Below, in pieces: positions 50,538 to 64,000 of a stretch of 64,000 nucleotides of DNA; within the stretch, counting starts at the first letter, position 1; the number at the start of each line of letters is the position of its first letter. Both the position numbers and the translations under genes were made by a program. The stretch covers positions 28,710 through 92,709 of the forward strand of contig NW_003122423.1 of the NCBI RefSeq assembly GCF_000003605.2, written 5' to 3'. The DNA is from Saccoglossus kowalevskii. Taxonomy: Eukaryota > Hemichordata > Enteropneusta > Harrimaniidae. Below the pieces are notes generated by a model that did not search any database, was not told where the DNA came from, and saw only the letters and a program-made list of their open reading frames with translations.

Positions 50538-53500
50538 CATGGTCTCTATGTGTGGTCTGTACATAAATATTGGTAGTATGGTATGGGCATATTCATTGGT
50601 TGTATGGTTTCTATATAAGCATTGGTAGTATGGTCTTTTTATATTCATTGGTAGTATGGTCGTTATATATGCATTGGTAGTATGGTCTTTTTATATGCAT
50701 TGGTAGTATGGTGTCTACATATGCAATGGTAGTATGGTGTCTACACATGCATTGGGAGTATGGTCTCTACATATTCATTGGTAGTATGGTCTTTATATAT
50801 ACATTGGTTGTATGGTCTCTACATATGCAATCGTAGTATGGTCTCTACATATACATTGGTTATATGGTCTCTACATATGCATTGGTTGTATGGTCTTTAT
50901 ATATACATTGGTTGTATGGTCTCTACATATGCAATCGTAGTATGGTCTTTATATATACATTGGTAGTATGGTCTCTACATATACATGGGTTATATGGTCT
51001 CTACATATGCATTGGTAGTATGGTCTTTATATATACATTGGTTGTATGGTCTCTACATATGCAATCGTAGTATGGTCTTTACATATACATTGGTTATATG
51101 GTCTCTACATATGCATTGGTAGTATGGCCTTTATATATGCATTGGTAGTATGGTCTCTACATATACATTGGTTATATTGTCTCTACATGTGCAATCGTTG
51201 TATGGTCTTTATATATGCATTGGTTGTATGGTCTCTACATATACATTGGTTATATTGTCTCTACATATGCATTGGTAGTATGGTCTTTATATATACATTG
51301 GTTGTATGGTCTCTACATATGCAATGGTAGTATGGTCTCTACATATACATTGGTTATATGGTCTCTACATATGCATTGGTAGTATGGTCTTTATATATAC
51401 ATTGGTTGTATGGTCTCTACATATGCAATCGTAGTATGGCCTTTATATATGCATTGGTAGTATGGTCTCTACATATACATTGGTTATATTGTCTCTACAT
51501 ATGCATTGGTTGTATGGTCTCTACATATGCAATGGTAGTATGGTCTCTACATATGCATTGGTTGTATGGTCTCTACATATACATTGGTTATATTATCTCT
51601 ACATATGCAATCGTAGTATGGTATTTATATATGCATTGGTAGAATGGTGTCTACATATGCAATCGTAGTATGGTCTTTATATATGCATTGGTTGTATGGT
51701 CTCTACATATACATTGGTTATATTGTCTCTACATATGCAATCGTAGTATGGTCTTTATATATGCATTGGTAGTATGGTCTCTACATATGCATTGGTTGTA
51801 TGGTCTCTACATATACATTGGTTATATTGTCTCTACATATACAATCGTAGTATGGTATTTATATATGCACTGGTAGAATGGTGTCTACATATGCAATCGT
51901 AGTATGATCTTTATATATGCATTGGTTGTATGGTCTCTACATATACATTGGTTATATTGTCTCTACATATGCAATCGTAGTATGGTCTTTATATATGCAT
52001 TGGTAGTATGGTCTTTATATACACATTGGTAGTATAGTCTCTATATATGCATTGATAGTGTGGTCTCTACATATGCATTGGTAGTATGGTCTTTATATAT
52101 ACACTGGTAGTATGGTCTCTACATATGAATCGGTTGTATGGTCTTTATATATGCATTGGTAGTATGGTCTTTATATATGCATTGGTATTATGGTCTTTAT
52201 ATATGCATTGGTAGTATGGTCTCTACATATGCAATCGTAGTATGGTCTTTATATATGCATTGGTAGTATGGTCTTTATATATGCATTGGTTGTATGGTCT
52301 CTACATATACATTGGTTATAATGTCTCTACATATGCATTGGTTGTATGGTCTCTACATATGCAATGGTAGTATGGTCTTTATATATGCATTGGTTGTATG
52401 GTCTCTACATATACATTGGTTATATGGTCTCTACATATGCAATGGTTGTATGGTCTTTATATATGCATTTGTAGTATGGTCTTTATATATGCATTGGTTG
52501 TATGGTCTCTACATATACATTGGTTATATTGTCTCTACATATGCATTGGTTGTATGGTCTCTACATATGCAATGGTAGTATGGTCTTTATATATGCATTG
52601 GTTGTATGGTCTCGACACATACATTGGTTATATGGTCTCTACATATGCAATGGTTGTATGGTCTTTATATATGCATTGGTAGTATGGTCTTTATATATGC
52701 ATTGGTAGTATGGTCTTTATATATGCATTGGTAGTATGGTCTCTACATATGCAATCGTAGTATGGTCTTTATATATGCATTGGTAGTATGGTGTCTACAT
52801 ATGCAATCGTAGTATGATATTTATATATGTATTGGTAGTATGGTCTTTATATATGCATTGGTTGTATGGTCTCTACATATACATTGGTTATATGGTCTCT
52901 TCATATGCATTGGTAGTATGGTCTTTATATATGCATTGGTAGTATGGTCTCTACATATGCAATCGTAGTATGGTCTTTATATATGCATGGGAGTATGGTG
53001 TCTACATATGCAATCGTAGTATGATATTTATATATGTATTGGTAGTATGGTCTTTATATATGCATTGGTTGTATGGTCTCTACATATACATTGGTTATAT
53101 GGTCTCTTCATATGCATTGGTAGTATGGTCTTTATATACACATTGGTAGTATGGTCTCTACATATGCATTGGTAGTATGGTCTCTACATATGCAATGGTA
53201 GTATGGTCTTCATATATGCATTGGTTGTATGGTGTCTACATATGCAATCGTAGTATGGTCTTTATATATGCATTGGTAGTATGGTCTCTACATATACATT
53301 GGTTATGTGGTCTCTACATATGCAATGGTTGTATGGTCTTTATATATGCATTGGTAGTATGGTCTTTATATATGCATTGGTATTATGGTCTTTATATATG
53401 CATTGGTAGTATGGTCTCTACATATGCAATCGTAGTATGGTCTTTATATATGCATTGGTAGTATGGTCTCAACATATGCATTGGTAGTATGGTCTCAACA

Positions 53501-54875
53501 TATGCATTGGTTGTATGGTCTCTACATATGCATTGGTAGTATGGTCTCTACATATGCATTGGTAGTATGGTCTCTACATATGCAATCGTAGTATGGTCTT
53601 TATATATGCATTGGTAGTATGGTCTCAACATATGCATTGGTAGTATGGTCTCAACATATGCATTGGTTGTATGGTCTCAACATATGCATTGGTAGTATGG
53701 TCTCAACATATGCATTGGTTGTATGGTCTCTACATATGCATTGGTAGTATGGTCTCTACATATGCATTGGTAGTACGGTCCGGACATATGCATTGGTTAT
53801 ATGGTCTCCACATATGCATTTGTAGTACGGTCTGGACATATGCATTTGTAGTATGGTCTCTACATATGCATTGGTTGTATGGTCTCTACATATGCATTGG
53901 TTGTATGGTCTCTACATATGCATTGGTTGTATGGTCTCTACATATGCATTGGTTGTATGGTCTCTACATATGCATTGGTTGTATGGTCTCTACATATGCA
54001 TTTGTAGTATGGTCTGGACATATGCATTGGTAGTATGGTCTCTACATATGCATTGGTAGTATGGTCTGGACATATGCATTTGTAGTATGGTCTCTACATA
54101 TACATTGGTTATATTGTCTCTACATGTGCAATCGTTGTATGGTCTTTATATATGCATTGGTTGTATGGTCTCTACATATACATTGGTTATATTGTCTCTA
54201 CATATACATTGGTAGTATGGTCTTTATATATACATTGGTTGTATGGTCTCTACATATGCAATGGTAGTATGGTCTCTACATATACATTGGTTATATGGTC
54301 TCTACATATGCATTGGTAGTATGGTCTTTATATATACATTGGTTGTATGGTCTCTACATATGCATTGGTTGTATGGTCTCTACATATACATTGGTAGTAT
54401 GGTCTCTACATATGCATTGGTTGTATGGTCTCTACATATGCATTGGTTGTATGGTCTCTACATATGCATTGGTTGTATGGTCTCTACATATGCATTGGTT
54501 GTATGGTCTCTACATATGCATTGGTAGTATGGTCTGGACATATGCATTGGTTATATGGTCTCCACATATGCATTGGTAGTACGGTCTGGACATATGCATT
54601 GGTTATATGGTCTCTACATATGCATTTGTAGTATGGTCTCCACATATGCATTGGTTGTATGGTCTCTACATATGCATTGGTTGTATGGTCTCTACATATG
54701 CATTGGTTATATGGTCTCTACATATGCATTTGTAGTATGGTCTCTACATATGCATTGGTTGTATGGTCTCTACATATGCATTGGTTGTATGGTCTCTACA
54801 TATGCATTGGTTGTATGATCTCTACATATGCATTGGTAGTATTGCGCTGGTAGCATGGCCTCGGTTGTATTGTCT
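50538..54875. repeat. 26-bp minisatellite, about 165 units (4.3 kb)
   Basis: The unit is CATTGGTAGTATGG followed by TCTCTACATATG. Common variants are GGTTGTATGG, GGTTATATGG, TCTTTATATATG, TACATTGG and CAATCG. Units in the left and middle parts are arranged in groups, and 104-bp (four-unit) spacing recurs, for example CAATCGTAG at about 50827 and 50931. The right third (53460-54840) is more uniform and carries GTCTGGACATATG variants. Both ends decay. Many plus-strand frames of 68-120 codons arise because most units lack an in-frame stop; they are not genes. Confidence 0.98.
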
Positions 54876-55630
54876 CTGCATATGCTCACAAACAAACACA
54901 ACAGTTTGCCCACTTCCTTTTACAAAACTTAGCATCCGATGTCAGGTAATTAGCAAAGTGATATATGGCACAATTTTGCTGAACTGATTTCAGTTTACTT
55001 GTCAAAATCAATGTCATGTCCCCACTTTGGTGCCTTTATTCTAATTGCTTGATTACCCAGAGTTCATTGTGGTCCACGCCCACAATTATTTCCGGAGATC
55101 ATTGATATATTGACATCTGCTGCATGTACGGTGTACTGCCTCAATCCTTACACATGTTGCACATGCCGCGCTGTGCGTTTATCGTTTTACTAAACGCTCA
55201 GTTACGATGAAGTCGCAGTTATTGTTACACAATCATAACTATTAAAACAAAGCCCATTTATTGCAACGTTTATATTATTGTTGTTATCTGTCCATATTTT
55301 TTATTTATTTGGATATTTTACCAGAAATAGTCGCGTAGGTTAGGGGTAGAAACCCCCAATAGAAGGTCGATTCATGTTTGCAATAGTATTGCATTATTTC
55401 GATGTTCAAATGCGAATATAGACAATGGAACGGTTATTCATCGTTTTATTTCAACTGGTGTAATTTAACATTAGAAAAGCTATGTATTGATACACGTTTG
55501 GGGTGTTAATGCCAGAAATCGGAACAAGCTCTTACTCTTAAAAAGATTCCTTTAGGCGCGTTTAATATTTGCAATAAACATGATTTTGAATTGAGTTGTT
55601 AAATCTGATTGTTGCGCGTGAAATACTTGT

Positions 55631-55652
55631 CTCTGTTGTCATGGCAACAGAG
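55631..55652. promoter_or_regulatory. X-box palindrome (RFX binding site candidate)
   Basis: CTCTGTTGTC followed by ATGGCAACAGAG is a 22-bp palindrome broken only at one symmetric pair. Its core GTTGTCATGGCAAC fits the RFX X-box with one mismatch. It lies in a G+C-richer patch, with another CpG cluster (GAGCGCGCGCACGTG) about 75 bp to the right. RFX sites commonly mark ciliary and neural genes, but no target gene is visible here. Confidence 0.4.
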
Positions 55653-58600
55653 AGCCTTAATGCGGTCCTCCCGCCTCTGTCAACGTCTCTTTTCTGTAGT
55701 GTGTGTATTTCTATGCAATTGCAGAGCGCGCGCACGTGCCGATTGTCCGCCTCGCTTTTCGGCTACGGTTACACAAGTTTAACCTCGGTACACACACTGA
55801 CTGCTTCTCGATTTCATGGGTCATTGATCGGCTGTTTGGGTAGCCAGGTCCCTGCATTTGTTGGCTCGTTCTGACCTCCCTACAATACACATTTGACACT
55901 TACTTTCTTGTTGCGTGTGCTTCCCGGTTATAATTACCTTTGGGCTCTTGTTACAAGTTGAATAAACCAGCATATTCATTTTTTAATAGTCTACCTCGCT
56001 TTTATCCAGACACTAGAATCTAACCCGACTATTGCCATGATGAAAGATTCAGTGTGGAGCATCCAACGTCCAAACTAGAAGAAAGAATGGCGTCTGGTAT
56101 ATACTTTAAATCCATTCATTCAATGTAAAAGTTTTTCGGCGTATGTCGACTTGTTTGTCTGCTTTTAGACTGAAATTTGTATGACAGAAGGCGGCGTCAA
56201 TTTTTTTACTTTACAGGTCACATAACCGAATCAGAGAAAATGCCATCTTTTTTGGTAAATGGCGGGTAAACGACGCTAATGCATTGGGCAGATGGAGAGA
56301 ACTAGGGGGAGTAAGCCTCTACGCTTAATAAGCACAACACACCAATTGAGTAACAGTTATGAATAATTAATTCTACTAACTTCGATTAAGAATGAAGCAG
56401 TTTTCTGAATCGGTCGCTGAGATAAAGTCGGCCATGAATAAGAAAGGAGAAATTACGAATAAACTGCCAAGCTGGGTTCCATTCCATTTGTGAGTGAACG
56501 TACACTACGTTTTAGCAAGTGTTCACTTTAATATAGTGTACACATATATGAGAGACGCCCGCATTGCAGTACCACTGTACAAATGAATTCTACGCAGAGA
56601 CTACAAAAGAGAGGAGTACCGCCCAGCTTCAAAAAATCCACCCAGACAGAGTCACAGTTGCCCCATAAGTCATACAAGAAAATTGCAACTTTCGCTCATT
56701 TTTCAGTGTCTCACATCCATTCGCAATTTTACGGCAATTGGCAGGTGATTTCATGACTATTTACGACTATAGGAAAAATTAGTGGCCAGTATTATTACAA
56801 TAGGTAAGTTAAAGCAGTACGTCAAGGATCGATGATCCACATATTTGTTTTGTATAGATGGAACGAATCGAAGAAGAACAATTACAACAACACAGAAAAT
56901 CGTGTTTTATCGGTCAATCTATTTAAAATTTAAACATGTTTGTTTCAATTAAGATAATCTTCAAGTTCATGACAACTTTTTACGCTTTCTCTTTGTTTAC
57001 AAAAAATAATATACGTTTGGGTAGTGTGGTCTGTTATCGTTTTGTGGAATAGAGATTCGGCTATATGGTGTAAAGGCCATGTCAGGTATAAGCATGACAG
57101 ACTTCAGTATGGGGGATAGGCCGATAATTGGCCACACTAATGCCTTACTAGATCATTAAAGAGAGATGGCCATAGCCGTTAAGCGCTCCGAGGGGGGACT
57201 CTTGATGATAGCGCTGATTTTGATTTCCTGACTAACTGTACATATGCGCTCGTCGATTTGGTAGAAAGGAACTTGGCGAAGTGGCCAACCCATACAGCGA
57301 TGACGATGTCTCCTATGCAAATGAAGAGATTGTTCTTCTGAATAGCCGAGAACAGATTTAACGGAAAATGGAGATAATTTATTAGATTCATTGCTATTAT
57401 GCTATGAATTGATCGATACTAGAAAAGCTTTTGGTCTATTCTACATATGTGGTTCGATGACAATGAAACCTAGTTCCACTCATGTGTAATCTCCATCATT
57501 GACAGTAAGTTCGACTGTTACGCTCAAGCACTATCATCTCTAACTGTTTGCGTCGCTTTGGTCTCAAAATAATGGCAACGATTCAATGAAGGAAGACCAG
57601 CTCTTAAGGCATTCAAAGAGAAATCTCGTGAAGAGAGCGCTCGATGCGCGTCTGTTGCATCGGGCGGTCACATGTGTAAAACCAAACTAAGAGGTAGCTT
57701 ATATGCGTTGATGTACTAGTTTTCTTTTGGCACATCCTGAAGGGTTTGGTCTTTCTACTCACGTATTCCAGCTATACGACATTTTGCGTACTGGAGAGTA
57801 GGCCGACAATTAAAGCGTACGAGTGTGTCCATGTTCGTTAGCTAGGTTATTATCGGCCGAACCTTCGCGACAATAATGTTTACAACTACTATGGTGTACT
57901 AGACTGTGCATGTGGATCAGAATTGGAAGAAAACTCTCCTAATTAAAACACACTTTACGGTGGGGTTGGACACGAGAATGAAGAGACGCGTGTTCACTCT
58001 AATATAATGTCGACAATTGGGGGCCCACTGATTGCCGTATGCAGTGCGGAGGAACACAGAGACTTGGATTGAACCGTGAGGTGTGACTCCAATGAGCAGT
58101 GACAAACCACACATCGCAGGCATTACATATATAAGTGGCAGCACGTGACGACATATTTTGCCTAACCTAGACACCATTCTCGGGTAAAGTGTAAACCTTC
58201 TAATATTCCCCCGATGGTAGCTACAAATAAGAAGCAAATGAGCTCAAAAAATATTTTGAGAAAAGAAAACACCAAAATCTCGGCAAATGCTGAAGTTATG
58301 GTGGCCTCAGATGTTGGGCTGTATCTTGTTCAGTCAAGTGTTAATAAGCCACCCCTTTGTTCTGTATGCAATAAAAAGGCAAATATTATTGATAATTTAT
58401 GCAATAAAATATTCATAGCCGCCATAATGAAGACTGTGTATACATAATTAAGCGACCCTCCGCACGAGAGACAGACTCGGAACTTCCGTTCCGAGCGGCA
58501 CCGCCAAGTCAATGGGTGCTGCTTTGACTGTATGAAAGCCTCGCTTGCCTTCTTTCAAAAAGGAACAGAGTAAAAAGACGCACGGCACTTAAATATGAAT

Positions 58601-59341
58601 GTAACGGTTTCAAATGGAATAAGTGCTAGCCATTAGCAAGTTTTCGAATCGCCTATTTTCCCTTTGGAACCTTTGTTTACGGGGTGACTTGGTACACCTC
58701 TGTTCTATCGATAGGAAATTACTGAGGGAGAGCCGAGTCAACAATTACGCGATGTTCAAAGTGTACACCTATGGTTTTCCTATTGTACGGCGCAGTCAGA
58801 CGCCCGTTGGTGTTAACGTTGGGGTGGTTCAACGGCTGTTCATATACACACCACTGTGAATTCGATTTATAAAACAATTTACATACATATTTATTTGCAA
58901 ATAGTACTCTGATTCCCTCCTTTCTACCTCCCTCATTCATTTATTCATTCATCTTATATAACACTGTGTCATACATATCATGTACATTCTCTTCAAAATA
59001 CGACTTCGCCTCTAACTGTTCTTATAAAATTTAAAGAGACATACCAATTTTCATTAAAATTGTAAACGCAGTTTGTTTTGCGAACTTTCTCTTTAAGTGA
59101 AAGAGGTACACGCCCCGAGGAAAATGTCCTCGTTTTGCTGGCATCTGGCCCTACCCGGTTAGCGGAGAGGCCTAATTACAGACCCTTCCAACCGAGAAAT
59201 GAAGGGTACGGGAAATCTGTTAGGTAAGTGAGTCTCCCACACACGCGACGCCATTCCCGGTGTGCACTGGGACAGCTTCTTTGCTTTTTCTTGCCCATGC
59301 CAACGACAACGCTAGAAGCCGGATGAGGCTGGTGTGGCGCA

Positions 59342-59394
59342 AAGCTTGACCATCGCGGACGGGATGTAGCGTCAAGCTTGACCATCGTGGACGG
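59342..59394. repeat. 21-bp direct repeat pair, 32-bp period
   Basis: AAGCTTGACCATCG(C/T)GGACGG occurs at 59342 and 59374 with one difference. Confidence 0.9.
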
Positions 59395-60686
59395 ACGACT
59401 TGATTAATGTCAATATGTCAAAGACCGTAAACTGACGACAACTAATTTGCCAAATTATCCAAGATTCGCCTCTCTTTCATTCATCGTACTTGTTTGTTCT
59501 AAATTGAACATTACGACAGTTCCGAGAACAAAAAAGTTCTTTGGGGCAATCAAGCCAACCGTAAAAAAAATCTACTGTCACGTGATCACTCGGCGCGTCT
59601 CTCGACTACTCGTCTAATAAACTAGGGCAAGCTGTCCAACAAAGATGTATCTTGTCTTGTGATAATTGTCTTCAAAGATGTACTCTACTCCAAACAGAGT
59701 TCATTTCCATGTGGTATAATTGGCCAGTTTTGATAGTCTAGTCACGTTAATTAAAATTAGAATCACCCAACTAAAAAGGACACGCTCCGTGCGACTCTTA
59801 AATAAAGAAAGTTTTTAAAAGAAAACAAAATCTGAAAATACCTATCATACCGAATTGGACATTGCACTATATAGTTGGCATTATATTATCTCTGTACACT
59901 AGCAAACTCTATTATTTGCGTGGAATATAAACATAAAAAGTGTACTATTATTATGTACAGATTTAGCATTATCACATAATACCGGGTGTAGCAGTGTCTT
60001 TTATTATACCATGTATTTAAGAACACTATGTTATGAACACTTGTACGCCAATTAATGAGTCACTTGATTATATGAAATCAATGAGTTCATTTGATACAGT
60101 ATTTATCGCAGCAAAGGTCATATTTTTGATGAGTTTCTCTGAAAAACACGAAGAACACGTTTTGTGATAAATATCAATCATTACTGTGTTTAAATGCAAT
60201 AGAAGGGGTCCACAATAACACAGAACAAAAAAAGAAAATTGAAATTAAAGAACAGGTCAGTAACTTCCTAATTTTCAACAAAATTGAATGATGACACGAT
60301 AAACCGAAATGACTTTTATAGCCACTAAATTTAACAGAAGTAAAAACTGAGGGCAACTCTTTACAACTAGAGCGAAAGTTATGATGATGGGGGCCCGACA
60401 CCGGCGGATTTTTCATCACTGTGTATTCGAGTTAAAACCATTGGAGCGACGACTGTCGAGTGGGCATGTCACGCGACCAGTCCACCCATACACAGTTACA
60501 AGTTCTCGTCAGCTGAATTGATACACGTGACGGCGCGATATAATGCAAGCTGATCAACAGATTCCAGTGTAATTTCACTAAACGCTGGTATATAGTTAGT
60601 ATGTGCGTTTACTGAAATATAACGAACGCTCAATTTCACCACACCATTATTCACGGCGACGGCAGGAATTTGTCATCAAAATTCAA

Positions 60687-60688
60687 AT

Positions 60689-60775
<87 letters not shown>

Positions 60776-60778
60776 TTT
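60687..60778. repeat. (ATTT)n microsatellite, about 23 units
   Basis: An uninterrupted ATTT tract of about 92 bp. Its purity suggests recent growth and likely length polymorphism. Confidence 0.98.
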
Positions 60779-62005
60779 GTGATAAACTAATTGAGTTAAC
60801 ATTATTGTGGAGATTAGTGACACATATTTAAACTACAACCAATTCACTTCCGGGTCAAACTTGATTAAGTATTATTGTTTCTGAGTTGCATTAATTTAGT
60901 GCACGAATGAAGTCAGTCAGCTAAGGAAAAATAGTTAAATCTAAAATAACTGCCAGTGAACGTAACCACACAGCTGATTCAACAATTATCGGTTTTATAA
61001 GTGAAGTAAGCATTGCTTATTTCTTCTTGTTTGCTGTATACGACAGAATACTAGTATGTCAGTCGATCAACATACCAATTTGTTCGATCGTACGCAGATT
61101 GCTCTCGACGTACACACTTAACATGTGCAACATAAGGTGGGCCGTTAATGAACTTGAAGTTGATAGTGGAAAAGAAGACAGTTGAAGTGGGACATCTATC
61201 AGTAAATCTAGCGATGTTATCGTCGATTGTTGGTGTCGAATTAAAACGCCAAAAACAGAGCAGAGAACGGATGACCATGAAGCCTAATGTGTTTTATCAT
61301 TACTCGCTCTTGGCAAAAACATGTCCCATTTTTCTCCTTTGTTGGACAAAGGAGCTTATCCCCTACTTTTAGCTCTATTTCCCCAACAATAGCTTTCAAC
61401 TCTATAAAAGTGACAGCCAAATGTTCTTACATCTCGCCAAACTTTGTGTGGATACTTGATTGACGGACCGAGTTGAAAGAGTATTTTTTAGATATGATCA
61501 GTTTCCGGGCAATTACACGTTGTTGGAGATATTTACTGTTCGTGTATTGTTTTTCTTCAGTTTTCAATGAGTTTAGCCATTTGCCGTTTCTTTTCGGGGT
61601 TTCTAGGACCAGTCACAAACTTGGAGGTTGATGCGACGTATCGCGACACAACAAAGCCATGATTGGTTGAATATGGTTGAACGAGTGCGTAGTTGTGCGT
61701 CTATAAGTTCGCGCTTGATGAGGTAACAGTATCTGGTTGTGTGCAAATGTTACTGAAAATATGATAAGCAAATATTTTTTCTTTGATTATTTACTACAAC
61801 CAATTGACCTCTCGTTGGTTATAAACAATTTCACAGATTTTATAGCATAGTGATAATTGTTTTCCGTCACTTAGATGATTTGTTAATATAATTCATGATT
61901 TGTCATTTTATTTTATAAGAAGCAGCAATTTCTATTTTCTGTAAACAATTTCTTGCAACTTGGTGGTATCATCTCAAAATAAAAGTTCATATGTTAGGCC
62001 AGGGT

Positions 62006-62043
62006 TGTCGGGAACGAAACGGGCTGTCGGGGACAGAACGGGC
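62006..62043. repeat. 19-bp tandem duplication
   Basis: TGTCGGGAACGAAACGGGC is followed directly by TGTCGGGGACAGAACGGGC. It is a C+G-rich island in AT-rich DNA. Confidence 0.85.
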
Positions 62044-62756
62044 TATCATTTAAAAATATAGGCAAGCAAAAATCGAACATAATTCGATCTTTGACAAGTC
62101 GTTACGCGATTAGTAAATTGGGCATAGGTTCATTCGATAAATTGTATTTTGGATTTCAATTAATGCTTTTGATGGAACAAGAAGTCCGTTTATCAATGTC
62201 CATAACGAGTGAAATTGTCAGCATCGTTACAGACACGCTCTCTTGCTATCATCTGCCGACGAGCAACAGACACTATCATATAATATAATTTCACGGGGAA
62301 ATCAAATCAGGAGTTCAATAATTCCGCGATGACATGCTTTCGTTAAACATGTTTTTGTGATGACGCTCGTATAATAAATTTCATGACACGATTCGTCGAA
62401 TTGCATTCTATGTAATTACATCTATGTTGAAGTGGCTGCATTAGGGTGTAGTCGTCACAACGAACAACGTGTTAACAAATTATTCCATAGTTCTATCACG
62501 GGATCATTAAAACAATAATCCTAAACTTGTGACACCGAGCACGTCGCTGTTAATCAATTGAGTGCACACAGGGCGTTAGCATCTGACCATATATGTGGTG
62601 CATTTTGGACACAGTGCTGCACAACGATGATACAACTGCATGTTTTCAATCGCGTCAAGACTTGGCTGTAATAAGTTCAAAAGATAGCAGCCGATGTCAG
62701 TTTGCTTCGAATCGTGATGCGGGATATGCAATCATATATTAAACTTTCACATAGAC

Positions 62757-62777
62757 CTGTCCTTGAGTTCAGGACAG
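62757..62777. repeat. Perfect inverted repeat, 7-bp arms
   Basis: CTGTCCT and AGGACAG are separated by TGAGTTC. Confidence 0.6.
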
Positions 62778-64000
62778 TGACACAAAACAACAGCAAGGGC
62801 TTCAAACCAGGCATATTGCACTCAGTTGTTCAATGATTTAGAGTCATTACATGAAGGGTTGGCGAGAAAATATCAATTCTTTATATATGTGTTTACCGAT
62901 TGTCACAGTGACAGGGTCAACGATTTGCATGATACACTGATGACATTGTTTGAGCAGTGACCTCGCCGCTAGCCAGGTTAGATTCACTTTTCATAAAAGT
63001 TCCCATACAATGTCATGGCTTAAATAAATTTGTTATGAGTTTTATTCGGAGGCAATATAGTACACACATATCATATTGCGAGTAAAATAAATCTAGAACG
63101 GTTGTGGAATATTATTGAATATATACAAACAAATTCAGGCAATAAATGTTTAACTTTTAAATGTCGCTGGTATTTTTTTTATCAATTCCATGAAATTCCA
63201 AAGAGCCATTCTTCCCACAAATCGCCACACCACAATACAATGCATGATATCATACCTTACGCCTACACATGAAGCTGTCACACTATTTCAAACCGTGAAA
63301 AATGACGGCGTTAAACCAAGCATGCCAAATTCGGACCCCTGTGTCAGAGACAGCAAGCTAATTGGCTTCGTAAACACATCGCTGGCATAAATGACACGGG
63401 TGATTTTATTTTAATGCTCCTTTCATTCATAGGAAACCATTCTCCGTGAAGTTATCGCTGACAATATTGGAATTAAAGCTTAATTTATTATTTTTATTCT
63501 ATTTGTCCTCTTTGAAAGGACACATGGCAATGACAGCCGGCGTTTGCGCTAACTAGTTTTCTGGGGATATACATGGAGAACTGTCATGTTTCGTATGAAG
63601 ATTCAGTACAAGTTCCACTTAAATGCAGTTTCCATATTTCGTATACTAACTTTGCCAAGGAATCTGACCAGCATGATTTCAATAATCGGACATAATATTT
63701 CAGAAATATTTGCACAATCCTACTGTTTAACATATATAAAATATGACGGGGAATCTAAATCTAAGTTTTGAGACCATTTATGAAATGAAATGCAAATTAA
63801 GGATAGGTTTCGTTATGGTATACATCCTTCAACACAATGCCATATACATATGTATTTAAATCTAATGAAAAATAACTATATTTTATGTTATATTAAAAAT
63901 AATTTATTGGAAATAGCAGTGCAACACTAAGTCATGTACCTCCACAGCTTGAGTTTGAATACTGATAATATGAAAGTAATTCATCATTACAACAAACAAT

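Larger units (their letters stand above)
54876..60686. other. Non-coding region with no recognisable gene
   Basis: Includes the X-box palindrome and a G+C-richer patch at 55600-55870 with a 92-codon frame of no known family. A second richer patch is at about 59100-59400. Nothing else is recognised. Confidence 0.5.
60779..64000. other. Non-coding region with no recognisable gene
   Basis: Only short unrecognised frames of up to 75 codons. It contains two small repeats or hairpins (62006-62043 and 62757-62777). A CCAAT-like and TATA-like pair at 61661-61706 is weak. Confidence 0.55.

Noticed and set aside
50760-54987. Many plus-strand frames of 64-120 codons with a repeated WSLHMHWLYGLYICIG-type peptide
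   Set aside because: They are translations of the 26-bp minisatellite. The unit length is not a multiple of three, so a frame cycles through all three phases. It stays open only where every third unit has GGTTG instead of GGTAG. No gene is implied.
61661-61706. ATTGG plus TCTATAAG as a plus-strand promoter
   Set aside because: The motifs are weak and common, and no coding or RNA gene is recognisable downstream.

Overview
The window looks like nuclear DNA from a bilaterian animal, most likely a marine invertebrate. It is AT-rich, nearly all non-coding, full of micro- and minisatellites, and contains one coding exon that can be recognised with confidence. That exon (3925-4271, minus strand) encodes residues 1 to about 115 of a PAX6/Eyeless-type paired domain and has good splice signals at both ends. 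The protein differs from vertebrate PAX6 (compared from memory) at about six positions. It carries lophotrochozoan-looking substitutions, but the phylum cannot be fixed from one exon.

Layout, left to right on the plus strand. 1-3924 is intron downstream of the exon; I could not find the next PAX6 exon (which would begin VSSINRV) or any homeobox. 3925-4271 is the exon. Everything to the right (4272-64000, about 60 kb) lies upstream of the exon in gene orientation. It should therefore hold 5' introns, small 5' exons, promoter and enhancers of the same gene, or intergenic DNA. No second gene, rRNA, tRNA, CRISPR array or intact transposon was recognised. The open reading frames in this region are short and resemble no family I know.

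The dominant structures on the right are tandem arrays. They are a 58/58/61-bp higher-order array (about 30360-31520), a tandemly duplicated block of about 0.8-1 kb (about 43720-45510) and a 26-bp minisatellite of about 4.3 kb (about 50538-54875, roughly 165 units). The two copies of the duplicated block have each grown a different internal array: 14-bp units in the left copy and 102-bp units in the right copy. Simple repeats include (TA)n at 41718, (ATTT)n at 60687, (GA)n at 10257 and a C12 run at 11152.

A few short motifs resemble transcription-factor sites: an RFX X-box palindrome at 55631-55652, weaker X-boxes at 34781 and 42411, and three full CRE palindromes. They are plausible for a developmental regulator locus, but none can be shown to work from sequence alone. 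No previously undescribed multi-gene system is visible. The most informative items are the fused-exon PAX6 paired domain and the layered satellite structures beside it.
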